A stretch of 64,000 bases of DNA, taken from NCBI GenBank assembly GCA_026874595.1, contig CM049322.1, forward strand, positions 32,322,340 through 32,386,339. The letters run 5' to 3'. Below the pieces are notes generated by a model. It worked only from the letters and a program-made list of their open reading frames with translations, had not been told where the DNA came from and did no database searches. The position numbers and the translations under genes were made by a program. This document shows, piece by piece, positions 11,251-23,300 of this stretch. The DNA comes from Sipunculus nudus (taxonomy: Eukaryota; Annelida; Sipuncula; Golfingiida; Sipunculidae). Every line of letters starts with the position of its first letter. Within the stretch, counting starts at the first letter, position 1.

Positions 11251-13080
11251 TGTTTATACATCACACCGGTATTTATTATAATAGTACACAACAATAAAAA
11301 GGCTGACCATGTGTACTTTACATCTGCAACATTTACGCTTGATTTTTATAACTGAAATTTCAAATGTAGAAATTACAACTCTAATTTATGATAAAAAAAT
11401 GATGGCGCTGTCCTGAAAGAGCATCCATATACAGATCACTGCCTCGAAAACAGTATTATTGCTTTGTATGTTTGTTATGTTACTGAAGAGTTGGCCTTGC
11501 ACACAGCGGACCGTGTCTTGGGCCTTGTAAAAATGCTAAACGTTTGCATTAAATGGGGGCCATCTTGGTCCTGTCATTATAAATTACGTCACATAAGTGA
11601 AGCAAAGCGTGGGAATAGGCGCAGTTTATGGTGTAACAACCCGAGTGGAGTTACATTTTTTTTTCATTTTTGTCATTCTTACAGGTATTAAACGTGGTAA
11701 GCACCAGTTTTGAGTTGTGTCTTGAAGCCAGCCTAAGTATTAGTCATACCCTACTCGCCCGGTGATATATGAATTTATTTGAGAGGTGGTGCGCGTGCGT
11801 AATCCATAAATATAGACACCTTGCATAAGAAGGCCCCTCCCATTCAAATTACCAAGTAGCCGGGACGGGTTTTACAGCATGAACATTTACCTTGAACGCG
11901 GACCATATGAGCTTTATCTTATAATAAATTCTTTCCATAGGATATTTCGATCTTAACAACATTGATACAACAGGACTTAAATATAAGCATACATTTCAAT
12001 CATCAAAGCTGAATGATCTTTGGTAAAGTCAACCAAACATATTGTTTAAGAAGAGACTGGGTTGTGAGCGTATATAATGACCCCATTAGATTAGTGAAAC
12101 TAAAGGTTTAATGTGATATGGTGCATATCCAAGTGTGCTTTCTGACAGACACTTTCAGGGTATTCACATACTGAGATAAGCAATTCCATCTTAAACACAT
12201 ACAGGGGAGATCTCTGACTGTTTTGCTTAATTTTCGGAATGTTGACCATATTTGACATACGACATAAATGGTTATTTATAATATATTTTATGGTAAATGG
12301 AAAATCTCGGTCCAAACATTACACTGAGTCCTCGTTGAATTATTTAATGCTTTATGTTTGGTCCTATAACCAACAATGCTCTCTCATTTAGAACACGGCC
12401 TAGCAATGTGCACTTTAAATAAAAGAACGTGTTAACTTAACCAAGACCATGTTTACCACAATCCTTAAGTCCTTATCAATCATGGTTTCCAGTATGTATT
12501 CCTGCTCAATATATCTTTCTTTTTTTTTGTTGTATGAACCTACTATTGTTCCGCTTGTTTGTAGTATTTCAGTGTTATTGATTTTCATTTAGCTATCAAT
12601 TGATTTTATATGCGCTCCTTGAAGAACGCGCCATGCACTTGACTTATCCTGATAAATATTGTGTAGTGAAGTTTCTATCGCAACCAAAGTAATCCACTTT
12701 TGTAATCGGTTTTCTTACACAGGGCATTTCTTATGTCTTAGTAGTGCTTACTACTTATACACAAGTAAAGCAGAGAAAGCACAAGCCTCTGCAAACTATG
12801 AAGACATTGTTTTGCCTCAAATAAACATACATTATTTCTAAGCCCACATCTTGATACCGTTTTCAGGTTCTGATACGATTGTCGACAAAAAACAACAAAT
12901 CACACACTTGCAAATGTCAGATACAAAGATTCCTATACTTGCCAGTGCTCGGTAGTGAGCTTATCCTTAGGTGTACTAGGTATAATGTCACAGCATACAC
13001 ATTGAGATATGGTAAACAGGGTAACTTATCTATACTGACGTGCGTGCCGCTTACTTAGACGCTACATTAGTAAGTTGAAA
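11250..13080. other. Intergenic, repeat fragments
   Basis: No gene supported. A stretch at about 11830-11910 (ggcccctcc, then ccgggacgggtttta, then accttgaacgc) recurs at 15915-15990, marking a dispersed repeat. The short ORFs look random. Confidence 0.5.
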
Positions 13081-13420
13081 CAATGAATGGCATCACCGCG
13101 GTGTGTTCTACAAGTCTGACTGACATATCAATCATTATGGAATCTTACAGCAGCCATAACAGCACATTCAACTTGGAGTAGGTAGACGTGCTCTGCAGGT
13201 AAAATTTGGGCTGTGTTCCGCAATGGTGCTTTCGTAATAAATGAGGGCACCTTTCGGGGTTTTTTTCGGTGTTATGACCAAGCAATGGGAAAGGATACAC
13301 ACTGAGGAGCAGCAGGTACGGTACACTAAGCCTTTTCGACACCAGAATTAACTTTTACTACTGTCCTATGACGAAATTCGAAGCCAAAATAGAATTCTGC
13401 ACATGACCATATTTAATTAA
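13080..13420 (+). repeat. Dispersed SINE-like element, copy 1
   Basis: Shares ordered blocks with 50930-51130 and 56530-56800: a gtgttctacaagtctgactgac-type start, acgtgctctgcag, and the core gttatgacca/cagcaatggga followed by tacacac. The same core occurs near 15440, 38320 and 40750 behind tRNA-like heads, so these are members or fragments of one SINE family. Confidence 0.55.
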
Positions 13421-13429
13421 GGTATGGAG

Positions 13430-15190
13430 AAACAAATGATCCTTGGGCCATGATGCTCAGCTGAATTTTACAGGTGATGCATATTTAATTATACATTTTA
13501 TGATTCGGTGAAAAACATTTGTTAAAGAACCTTGACAATCGATAGAATGACTTCCAGAGTGCTCAGATCTATAGGCTTTAGAAAGTGGGACCTAATGTAG
13601 GGTTTCCAAGAATATTTTACCAAGAAATCCCAAAATGCTAAATCCAATGTCCGACAGCCACAATTTGCGTACATCTTACTAATAGGGTGCTAAACGATCA
13701 TAGAAAATGAGTCACAGTGACCTTATTCAGGGTTTCCAGATTGATTTTACAGGACCCTCTCTTGATCTTAATTATATATAAAGTTTAGGTCTGTGCCCGT
13801 CTGACAAATAAGGTGCTAAAAATATATTGTTTCACATAGCCTATTTAATATCGCATCGGCCTTATTTCAGTTATTCAAACAACCATCACAAACACGTTTC
13901 TGGATCGAACATGTAAGAGTATAGCCACTTATCTTATTTTCTGGGTGCTTTAAATTTTCCGCTCACAGAATATAGGCATTATGAACTAATCTCAGAGGTT
14001 GGAGGAGATATGAGCAAGATCTCCAGGAATTTTAAGTTAAAAGGTTCTAGGGCCAACCGTTATGACATAGCTCAGAGAAAATGCGTCATAGTGGCTTATT
14101 TTAGCAATCAAAGGAGACTTGCCAAGGGCATCCCTGGACTTTCCAATAGGAGATTCTGGATCCAACAATGTAGTTTTGTTCCTGACTAACTGGCTGAGTT
14201 CTTAAAATAATATTTTTGTCAGTAGCTTGAACTAATCACAAGTTTCCAATGTCTGGCTGTTGGATGTTCAATGTTCAAGTTTTTGGTCCAAAGATTGAAG
14301 CATATGGTCACCATTACCTAGTTCCCAGTTTCCTAGGAGGTTTGTCCAGTTTCTACATGGATGTTGCGTTAGAAGATTCAAATGCTTACGGATACAATTG
14401 GTGCCCTGTCAGACTGTCGGTGTGCTCAAATCATGCTTGCAGCTCGCAGAATATAGGTCACCATGACCTTAGTTCGGGTTTCCAAAAAGATTTAGGCAGC
14501 ATCTCCCTGGTTGTTGCATTAAACGATTCTAGCCTACTTTATACAAATTGTGCTGAAATCATGTCTTTTTTGTAAATATAGGTCACATTGACCTTATTGC
14601 ATGTTTCATGGACTTTTGTTCAGAACATCAATAAACGTTACATCAAAAGATTCTAGGCCTAACGATCGGAATTTGTGCACCATCCGGGTGGTCAAAATCA
14701 AGTTTGCGGACCAAACCTTGCAGAATATAGGTCATCATGGCCTAGTTTCAGGTTTCCAAGGAGATTTGGGCAGAACCTCCCTAGATGTGCGTTAGAAGAT
14801 TTTAGGCCTAACAGATACGATGTGTGTCCCATCTTACATTCAGGGTGCTGAAGTGACTTTTTTTTCTATAGTGCGCAAAATACAGATCACAGTGACCTAA
14901 TTTTATAGTTCCAAGGACATTTGCTTATGACAACCCTGAATATTAGGTTAGAGGATTCTAGGCTTAATGGATACAATTTGTGCTCCGTCTGGCTGTCAGG
15001 GTTCTCAAAATCATTTTTTTTCGCCCGTAATCTGAAGAATATTTGTCACCATGATCTAATCTTTAATTTTATTAAATTTTGCTAAGTACCTCCTTTGACT
15101 AACATTTAGAAATTTTAGGTCTAACAGTTACGATTTGTGGCCTGTTAACGGAAGGATGGACGACGGGCAAAGGATGATCCCTATAGGGGA
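13430..15190. repeat. Degenerate tandem array with AGGTCAnnnTGACCT palindromes
   Basis: About ten diverged units of roughly 125-155 bp, each with a block like cagaatataggtca, then a ggtttccaaggagattt block, then a gattctaggcctaac block. The clearest units lie at 13975, 14450, 14575, 14725 and 14880. Two units carry perfect AGGTCA-3-TGACCT palindromes (14455-14469 and 14580-14594), and two more have one mismatch (14729-14743 and 14884-14898). The array ends at a gatggacgacggg tail near 15160 that resembles the tail at 49770. Confidence 0.7.
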
Positions 15191-15239
15191 TCGCTAAAAA
15201 GGAGGATGTAGCCTCCACTGAAACAATGGGTCACAAATC

Positions 15240-15640
15240 GATATTGGTGAAATTTGGGTAGATATTTCTTAAAATGTACATTTTATGATTTCAGACAAAA
15301 GCAGATGCCAAACACTTACTGAAAAGAGAATGAACCAGTATAAAAGGGATTTTTGTATCCATTTTTTACCTATATACCTATAAATATCTTACTTTTTTTT
15401 AAAGACGTAGATAAGCGTTTTACTATAACACTAAGTAAGTGCACCTTTCGGGGGTTCCTCAGTGTTAAGACCAAGCAGTGAGGAAGAATACACACTAATG
15501 ACCACTAAGGACAACTGTTTTACTATGACCATTAAAATTTAATATTCTTTGATTTATCTAGGTTTAAAATAAATAAAAGAACCGTTGACAAGATGACTAA
15601 TCCTTCTAAAGTATATAACAATACACGGTTTTGACCGGGC
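15240..15640. repeat. Dispersed repeat, related to 56930-57060
   Basis: Blocks atatttcttaaaatgta, ttttatga, acaaaagca and gaaccagtataaaa occur in the same order at 56940-57040. A second part from 15430 carries the SINE core (ggttcctcagtgttaagacc). Confidence 0.55.
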
Positions 15641-17207
15641 AGTAACACAGCAACAAAGACTATGCGGCTAAGTTTACTATACACTAAATGTCACATAGGC
15701 CTAAATACATTATTGTCACATGCGTTGATCAATATACAGTGATTTGTCATAGATGATGGCATGGTATCACCTAAGGGATATTGTTATTTCAATACGTTTG
15801 CAACAATGGGGCTTAAATATATGTATATGTGTTTGTTCAAGATTAATATCATTGCAGCTAAATGACCTTGGTTAGGACCAGTCCCACATATTGTGTTTAT
15901 TATCTTGGAAAGGAAGGCCCCTCCGACTCAATTTACCAACTAGCCAGGACGGGTTTTATTGTATGGCATTTACCTTGAACGCAGGACATATGTTACAAAT
16001 CATGGAAATAAAACTTTCTAAATTTGACCTGGATTCATTGATTGGTCTTAGTCCTTTTCAGGAATAGCTGTGCAAAATGCATACAAAAACGAATACAAAA
16101 TGATTTTGTTTACACTTTGTTATATTTGATCATATTTCCTTCATAATTAGTCCTTTTTTATTTCCTTAAACTTTCCGTATCTCAGTAAAATTCCCAAATA
16201 AATATATTGTTATGCTTTTTATTATGTTTGTTTACAGTTGTAGATAAATACATTGTAAAGATAAAAACAGCACTCATGATCTGGTAAATATCTATTTATT
16301 GGACAAAAGTGCAAAAGTGGCTGTGTTACATTTTGCATTTTAATAGGAAATATAAAATATGAGAAAACAAATCTGTTGTCAAAGAGTTTCTTTACATTCA
16401 GAGTTAATATAGAAATATTTACAACGTCGGAAGGATAAAGGACAAACACAAAACTTAAAAATGAGTATCAGTTTGCATGCCACAAAAGACAATATGCATC
16501 GTCAATAATAACCTTATGGCCTCAATTATATACATACCTTATATGATATTCAATTTAGAAAACGCCTTTTTTAATACAGTGCCTGACGTGTAATCTCCAT
16601 GATACATGATACACTGATTGGTGATTCAATACTTTAATGTATCAGTTTTGTGAAAGGCTTGTTTATGATGTGGTGTATGTATGAGTCATAAGAAAGTTAA
16701 TTTTGTAAAAAAATAACAGAAAACATAGGAAGAGAATATATAATATCACTCAACAGAGATAAGTATAAATCATTAAATATAGATAATTATATAATTAATA
16801 AACAAGCAATTATATTTACCAAGTTTCAGATATAAAAAATGAACATTTGTAATCAAGATCAAAACTCTTATAACATCCACATGTAGTAATGGGTTGCTCA
16901 AAAATACAAAATAAAATATTAAAATATCATAGTTCTAAGTCTGTTCACTGTAGCTTCTCGTAACAGTCTGCTTGTCTGTCAGACCCTTGTTTAGTCAAGA
17001 TATAGTTCTATGGTTGGTCACTAAATCCTTAACTCCTGGTATACAGACTTTTGCTCTGAAAATCGACAACATAATGTTTCAGTATACGTTCATACAATAT
17101 ATTCAAACAAAAATAATCATGGATGGGGCTTTTTACAGGAAAATTAATTGGTCTGAATTATTTTTTTATCATATCGCTATATCCGAAAGACGGCATCTTC
17201 TATGTCA
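15640..17207. other. Intergenic / gene B 3' flank
   Basis: AT-rich. Probably includes the 3' UTR of gene B (minus strand). An AATAAA on the minus strand lies near 16292, among others. The ORFs at 16222-16449 and 16972-17259 have no recognisable content. Confidence 0.4.
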
Positions 17208-17347
17208 TCAACATTTGCTTTTTAATATGCGGTGTGCGGTGCTAAAACGAGAGAAATAAGCTCGTGATTTTGTTGTGTTACCATTTTCAATGTCTCTGAC
17301 GTTCTGGTACACTTTCGCAAGTTGCAGTTCTTCATACTGAGCCGACC
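17208..17347 (-). CDS. Gene B terminal exon: YEEL cassette 2 and stop
   Basis: Acceptor ctcaag (minus strand, immediately upstream of 17347). It encodes SAQYEELQLAKVYQNVRDIE and continues to a TGA at 17208-17210. YEEL and YQNV are separated by five residues (QLAKV), one short of the usual ITAM spacing of six to eight. YQNV also fits a GRB2-type YxN site. The C-terminal part after IENG is less certain because of a possible internal donor. Confidence 0.65.
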
Positions 17348-20300
17348 CTTGAGTAAACAAACTAAGGTATTTATATTTTCTTTATATCCCTCTTTTCATA
17401 TTTTGATAGTAAGCTTATATATCTGAATGTGGCACAAATGGAACCTATCTCACTATGAGATAGGAGAAAAAAACCCGTAGCTGGAAAAATTCTTGTAGCA
17501 AATGTAGAGAAATATTTCCCAATATTAATGAAAAGGAAATTTATGTGACATGTACAATATATATGATGTATATAATTATATTTAAAATAAATTTTGTAGG
17601 AAAAAAAAACTTTAATTGGATTAAAAGGAATAACCTTTGAGTTCCTGATTTAACATCTGAGTTTAAATATCATATTCTTACCAAAATCTGTATTGGTCTC
17701 AGTTTTGTACTCCTTATTCTGCTCCAGCTCTTCATACTGTGTTGTGTCTGAAAATAACGGAAAATTTATTTATCTCTGAATGTATGGTACATAGTTTTGC
17801 GTTCCTTACATACCTACCTGGTACGTAACGAATTGTCTTTAGTCGGACGTTTTTGTGTAACACCTCTACTTAATAGACACGTACCTTCCAGCCTCTGATT
17901 ATCTGTGGTGGGTGTTATGTCAACGTCGTCGTACTGGACTTCTCCTAAAAATAAAATGTAATACAAATTGTTTTGGCACACGCTAAAGGTACAAACTACT
18001 AATTATTCCATACCATTACAAATTAGTAATTTTATGCATTACATATGTAACATTATCTCACATTCCTTGTTATATGAAACTGATTTAGTAGCAAGTACTG
18101 TCCTGTAATATGATCAAATGAAATCGATATGTGTATTTGTTGACAAGTGTTATAACGAATGATGACCTCGTAGTAAGACATTAGAGATCTTTAAAATGGG
18201 GATAACGTCTTACCTGCTGCGACATTGGTTTTCGGTTCTGGTTTGTTTTTTTCACTGAGAGTATAATTTTATCAAATAAATTATCATAAATTATCATGGA
18301 GAGCAGCTGCATGTTCTTTTTTTTTTGTTAATTTTTGAACGACTTATAGTGTAGTTTATTATATAAGAAAAGATCACGAATAGACAGTAAGCTTAAAACA
18401 GATAAAAATATGCTTATTATCATAAAATTTGCATAGAAGTTCAAAATAACATGGAATCTATTGAAATAACTGCATGTTACTATTTCAATGTCCAATTATA
18501 ATTACATTTTTATTTCCACAAGATATCTTATTCACAGAAACAAACCGATAAAACGTATATTTTTTTGTAAACAGTGTTTATTTACTCACGCAGAAACAGC
18601 CGATCGAGATGCTGAAATGAATAAAATTTATTTCCCATTATCCACTACATGAAATAAAATCTTTTAAAGACAAGAATTTTTATATATAAGAAGAATACGA
18701 TGAATTAGTAGAATGAGAGATATGATAGTATTTTAAAGATTGTATTTAAATATTGAAGCCGCAAAATACAACTTTAAATATCTGTTTACAATGTGAAATG
18801 ATACATTATTACTGCTTCAATTATATCATAAACATTATTTGTCTTCCAATATATCACTACCATGCATATAAATGAAATATGTACGCTTCATACAATGTTT
18901 TTGTTGTATTACGGTAAATGCTCAGGTAAATGCACTGTTAGCGAATGTTCTATCGGATTGATATTCATGGATATTCACTTATTCTTAAAGTTTGAACCTA
19001 GATTTAAAATCATGTCCCACCTTTCTTAGCTTTATGTATCCTGTAAGTCACAACCACAATCATTACAATTAAAAGTGTAAGAAGAACGGCTCCAGTAATA
19101 CCAGCAGCAAGACCAGCTGCCGACGACGCTCCCAGAACAGTCGAATCTGATCAAACAGCATTCAGGCTTATTAGTGTAGGTTTACAAGATTGAACAAAAG
19201 GATATTCCAAGCATCTTATCATTGATCGACACGCTACTTATATAGAAGTGGTTGAATGTAATAATATTTTCGGTGGGAATGTATTATTCAATACTATTGG
19301 TTAAATTAAAATAGTGATTTTCTTCTACAAGGTTTTCGGGATTATAAATAACTGCACAAGGATATTAGATCTGATATTTAACATTGTTAGAAGAAAATGA
19401 TTCCGGTGTATTTTAGCCATTTTTGGAACTTTACATCAGTTACCATTACATAGTATGATAGGCTTTACAGAAGATTGCTGAAGTAAAGTCAGATTTGAAC
19501 TCTGTACAAAGAAAGTTTAACACTTCCAACTGTTCTTCATATATCCTCCGGATAGCCAAGTATTGGATAATCTCCTGTGTGTCTGTTAGGAACATTACAT
19601 GAATAAAAACTGGACAGGTTTGATGAATTTTGTGGAAGCATAGGTTGAGACGCTTAAAAGAATAAGATAATTTTTGCAGATTACCTGATTCACCATAATG
19701 CATTAATTTTCCACTCATTTTCTAATAGCAACCGACACCGTGTAACGGGTTCAAATGTGAAATGGTTTGGCAAACAGTAGTAATAACCCAGGAAATTTAA
19801 ATAAAGTATTTGGAAATATATTTTCCTCAGCTAAAGTTGGGTCCTTATATACTTACAAGCAGTCGTATATAAAAAAAAGATTATTTGAAAATGAATAATC
19901 TCTGCTTTCTTTGGTTCTAGTCTCTACTTATTTACATTTCCATACACAAACGTGCATGCGAATTTAAACATGTATGTCCGCGGGCGTGAGAAATCTCTTG
20001 CTGTACCTTCCTTGAATGTTTTGCGCTCTACCATATCTCCCTTGTAGAATAAAACTAGCTCAAAAACGTATATCTTCCTCTCATCAAGACCTTTTACATC
20101 GTAGCCGGTGGCTGTTTGTGTAAGGTTTTCATGTTCACGACAATGTGGTAGCCGGCAGGATGTTATGTGTTCTTCCTTCACACCCTCATACTGCACAATC
20201 CTTTGGGTATCAAATGCTCCAATTGGTATCTGCCAGTTCAGGGAGGCCTTGCGCCCATCACGCTTAAATTTTAATGATGAAGGATCAACCTTTGGCCTTT

Positions 20301-23300
20301 CTAAATAAATGTCAAAAATAGAACAATCAGGAAGCGCCTGTGACAGCTGTGATATGTTATACTTCCTTCTGACAAGTCTGGTGATACAATGATTGAAGAA
20401 TATGTTCTTTGTTGAAGCACAGAAGTAGAGTGACTTAAGCTATATTCAAGTCGAAGAAGTACGCGTGTTTTGACGGTTTCCATCGACGATACATTTTGAA
20501 AAACTTCCTTAACATGGTTATAGACAAAGACATAGAAATGTTCTTCTTCCGGGCAGCATTTTGAACAAGCGAGTAAACAAATTATATATTATCTCAGGAC
20601 CTCTTATCCCGTATATATCAAATTTTACTGGTGAAACATGTCATGCGTAACCGGCAGCCAGGATTATTCCAAATATTTGCATTAATCAATACTGGAACAC
20701 TTACAATCGAGCTCAGGTGTCAAAGATTTATCCGCTGGTCATACGATTTGTAAAATGTCGGATAATGAATGGAAATAGATTCATTAGTTAAAAAACACTA
20801 TATTATATATTTCCATCAGGGAAATTTAATAATGGTTATATGTTGATCGGTGAAAATCACTTCACGGCCATAAATGTATTCATATTCATTTTAATATGTT
20901 GTGACATTATGCTTCAAATAGAGTTTTTTTAAGGATGGGTATTTTTAATTTTTACCAAGCGTCTTGAAAGTAGCTGGCTCTGATCCGGTGGAAGATCTTC
21001 CATTGTGCTTGTTGTGACCGGTTACTTTGAACTGGTACTTTGTTCCTGGTGTTAACCCCGTCACCCTGACGTGGCTATGTTTCTTTGAACCTGGGTCTCT
21101 GATGTTCGACTTGAACTCTTTGTACTCCTCCGTCCCTACCTCCCGGTAATAGACGCTAAAGGTCTGTGTGTAACCACCATCAAAGCCTGCCTGCCACCAG
21201 ATCTCCACAGAGACAGGGGTTTTAAAACATCTCGTGCTGTTAATTGAAGGCTTCCCGGGTTTGTCTGATGGATCAAAATGATTTTTTTTCAAAAATCATA
21301 GTGAAGACAATGTAACAAATATAAATTTTAATTTTAATACAGCTACAGAAGATTGGCGCAAGTATTTATGTTGGTCGAAAGGCTTATATCTGTAACATAC
21401 TGTGACACTGATAAATATATGTGGAACAGCATACATATGAAATGATACATTGTCAAAGTTTTTACTTATAGAAAAAACGTTATGGCCGCGCAGTAATAAA
21501 TTCTTTAACATGGACTACCATTCAGCTAGTCTATACCTGTACATGCTTACTGTATTTATGACAGATCAGTGTTCTCGGGGAATACCACATTATCATGAAT
21601 ATAATATTCTCATGCCCTCGTATTTTTTTTATAATATAAAGATTCCATCAGCTCTTGCATGTATAGTTGTCGTTAGTCAGACCCGGTATGGATTTGGTAA
21701 CCAAGTTCGACTATCTCAAGCTACTGTGAAATATGTGGCTAAGCAGAAGTTGTTCTTATACAGTCCTCGTTCTATGTTTTAAACAGAATCAAGGGTCCAT
21801 CATAAAGTATATTGTTTGTGGGTTCAATATATTCAATATAGTGTGAGAAATCCAGCGTTAAATGACTAGCTTGTATGACCATTATTGTTGCTGACCAGTC
21901 ATGTAAAGATGTTTGGTCCAACAATGTCAGAAACATATGACTGAAGTGTATTGCTGCCATATATATAACTTTACAAAAGTTAAAGATACCGAGCTCTATC
22001 GGTTAGAAAGAAGATGGCTGAAGTGAAGAAAGGTCTTCGTTTTCAACAAAACAAATTTCTAACACTTCCAACTGTTCATTATCCCTCCGTCAGATGGCGA
22101 AGTATTGATCTGTTTGAATCATAATGATTTCATTTGCTAAAAACTGGTTTAAGCAGGCGGTATTGTGTATCAGGTTTCCCTGTGAATCGTTTTGGTAAGA
22201 AGTGGTCCTTGGAAAGTTAAGAACATATGAAATTGAAATCTAGTATATGAAATGTGATTGCTTCAGTCATAGTTTATTCATAAGATACCAACAAGCGGTC
22301 GTATATAAAAAAGATTATTTAAAAAATAATAATCAAAGCATTTCCTTACCTTGTGGTTTCACCAGATAATGGAAGTAACTGCCGTTCAGGACACCGTTGC
22401 TTGCGTGGACTGTATACCTGCCTAAATCATTTTCCGTAGAATTGGTAACGGTCAGATGACTCTTGGAACTTCGGTCGATTATGATGGTTCGTTTACTCTG
22501 AGTTATCGTAGTATTTTTACCACCTCTAACTCTAAACCACTGGAATTTTACATTTGCAGGATTTGCGTCTACCTGAATTGAAAGATGAAAAGCCTTTCCC
22601 AATGCCGTGAATATTATCTCTCCATCCGGTGGGTGATCTGGCTGTTTAGGAGTATCTGGAAATAAACAAAAATAGTCAATGTCCCTTCATTTTATTAGTG
22701 CTCTAAACATAGTAATATCTGTTTGAAACCTGTCTGTTCATCTAGGATTCCCATATGTGTGCCCGGGGATACAGCGGGGATAGAGCTTCTATAGGAAATC
22801 CGGCAAGATTCTGTCTGTTTAATTACTTAACATGACTAAAGTACCCGTTTTATTCCTTTTTATTGAACATATTGAACGGCAAAACGATCGCTACATGTAG
22901 CCAATATTTAAGTTTCGGGATGGTATCAAGTTTATATGAAATTGCTCAACACGTATACCGTACATAAGGAATCATAGCTTTGCACGTTTTTACTGCAGAA
23001 ACTGGCTTAAATGATCCCAGGCGAAGCTCTGAAAACATGGACGACGAAAAAGTGTTTTGTTCTACTTTTGAACAACAGAGAGTCCATACTACGGCTGCAC
23101 GTGAAAAGGCTACTCATAAGGGAAGAAAGTGTATGTGTACCGTTTATTCATAAAACATGAAGACGCCAGTTTGTAATGAAATAACCAGACACACTTTTGT
23201 GCTATACATAGAGTATCAGTTAAATGCATAAGAAATGCAGATTTACCTGCAAATATATAATCCATTGATTCTTGCATTTCAATATTATAATACACAATTT

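Larger units (their letters stand above)
19920..22140 (-). repeat. Inverted duplication, arm B
   Basis: Partner of 1-2240. Exon similarity is high and intron similarity somewhat lower with small indels. Beyond 22140 arm A is not in the window, so the true extent is unknown. Confidence 0.85.

Noticed and set aside
13430-15190. CRISPR-like or operon-like repeat structure
   Set aside because: Units are long and diverged without spacers, and the genome is clearly eukaryotic.
19446-19718. 90-codon minus-strand ORF in the gene B intron
   Set aside because: It lies in an intron block that has a non-coding paralogue at 22030-22330, where the frame is not kept.
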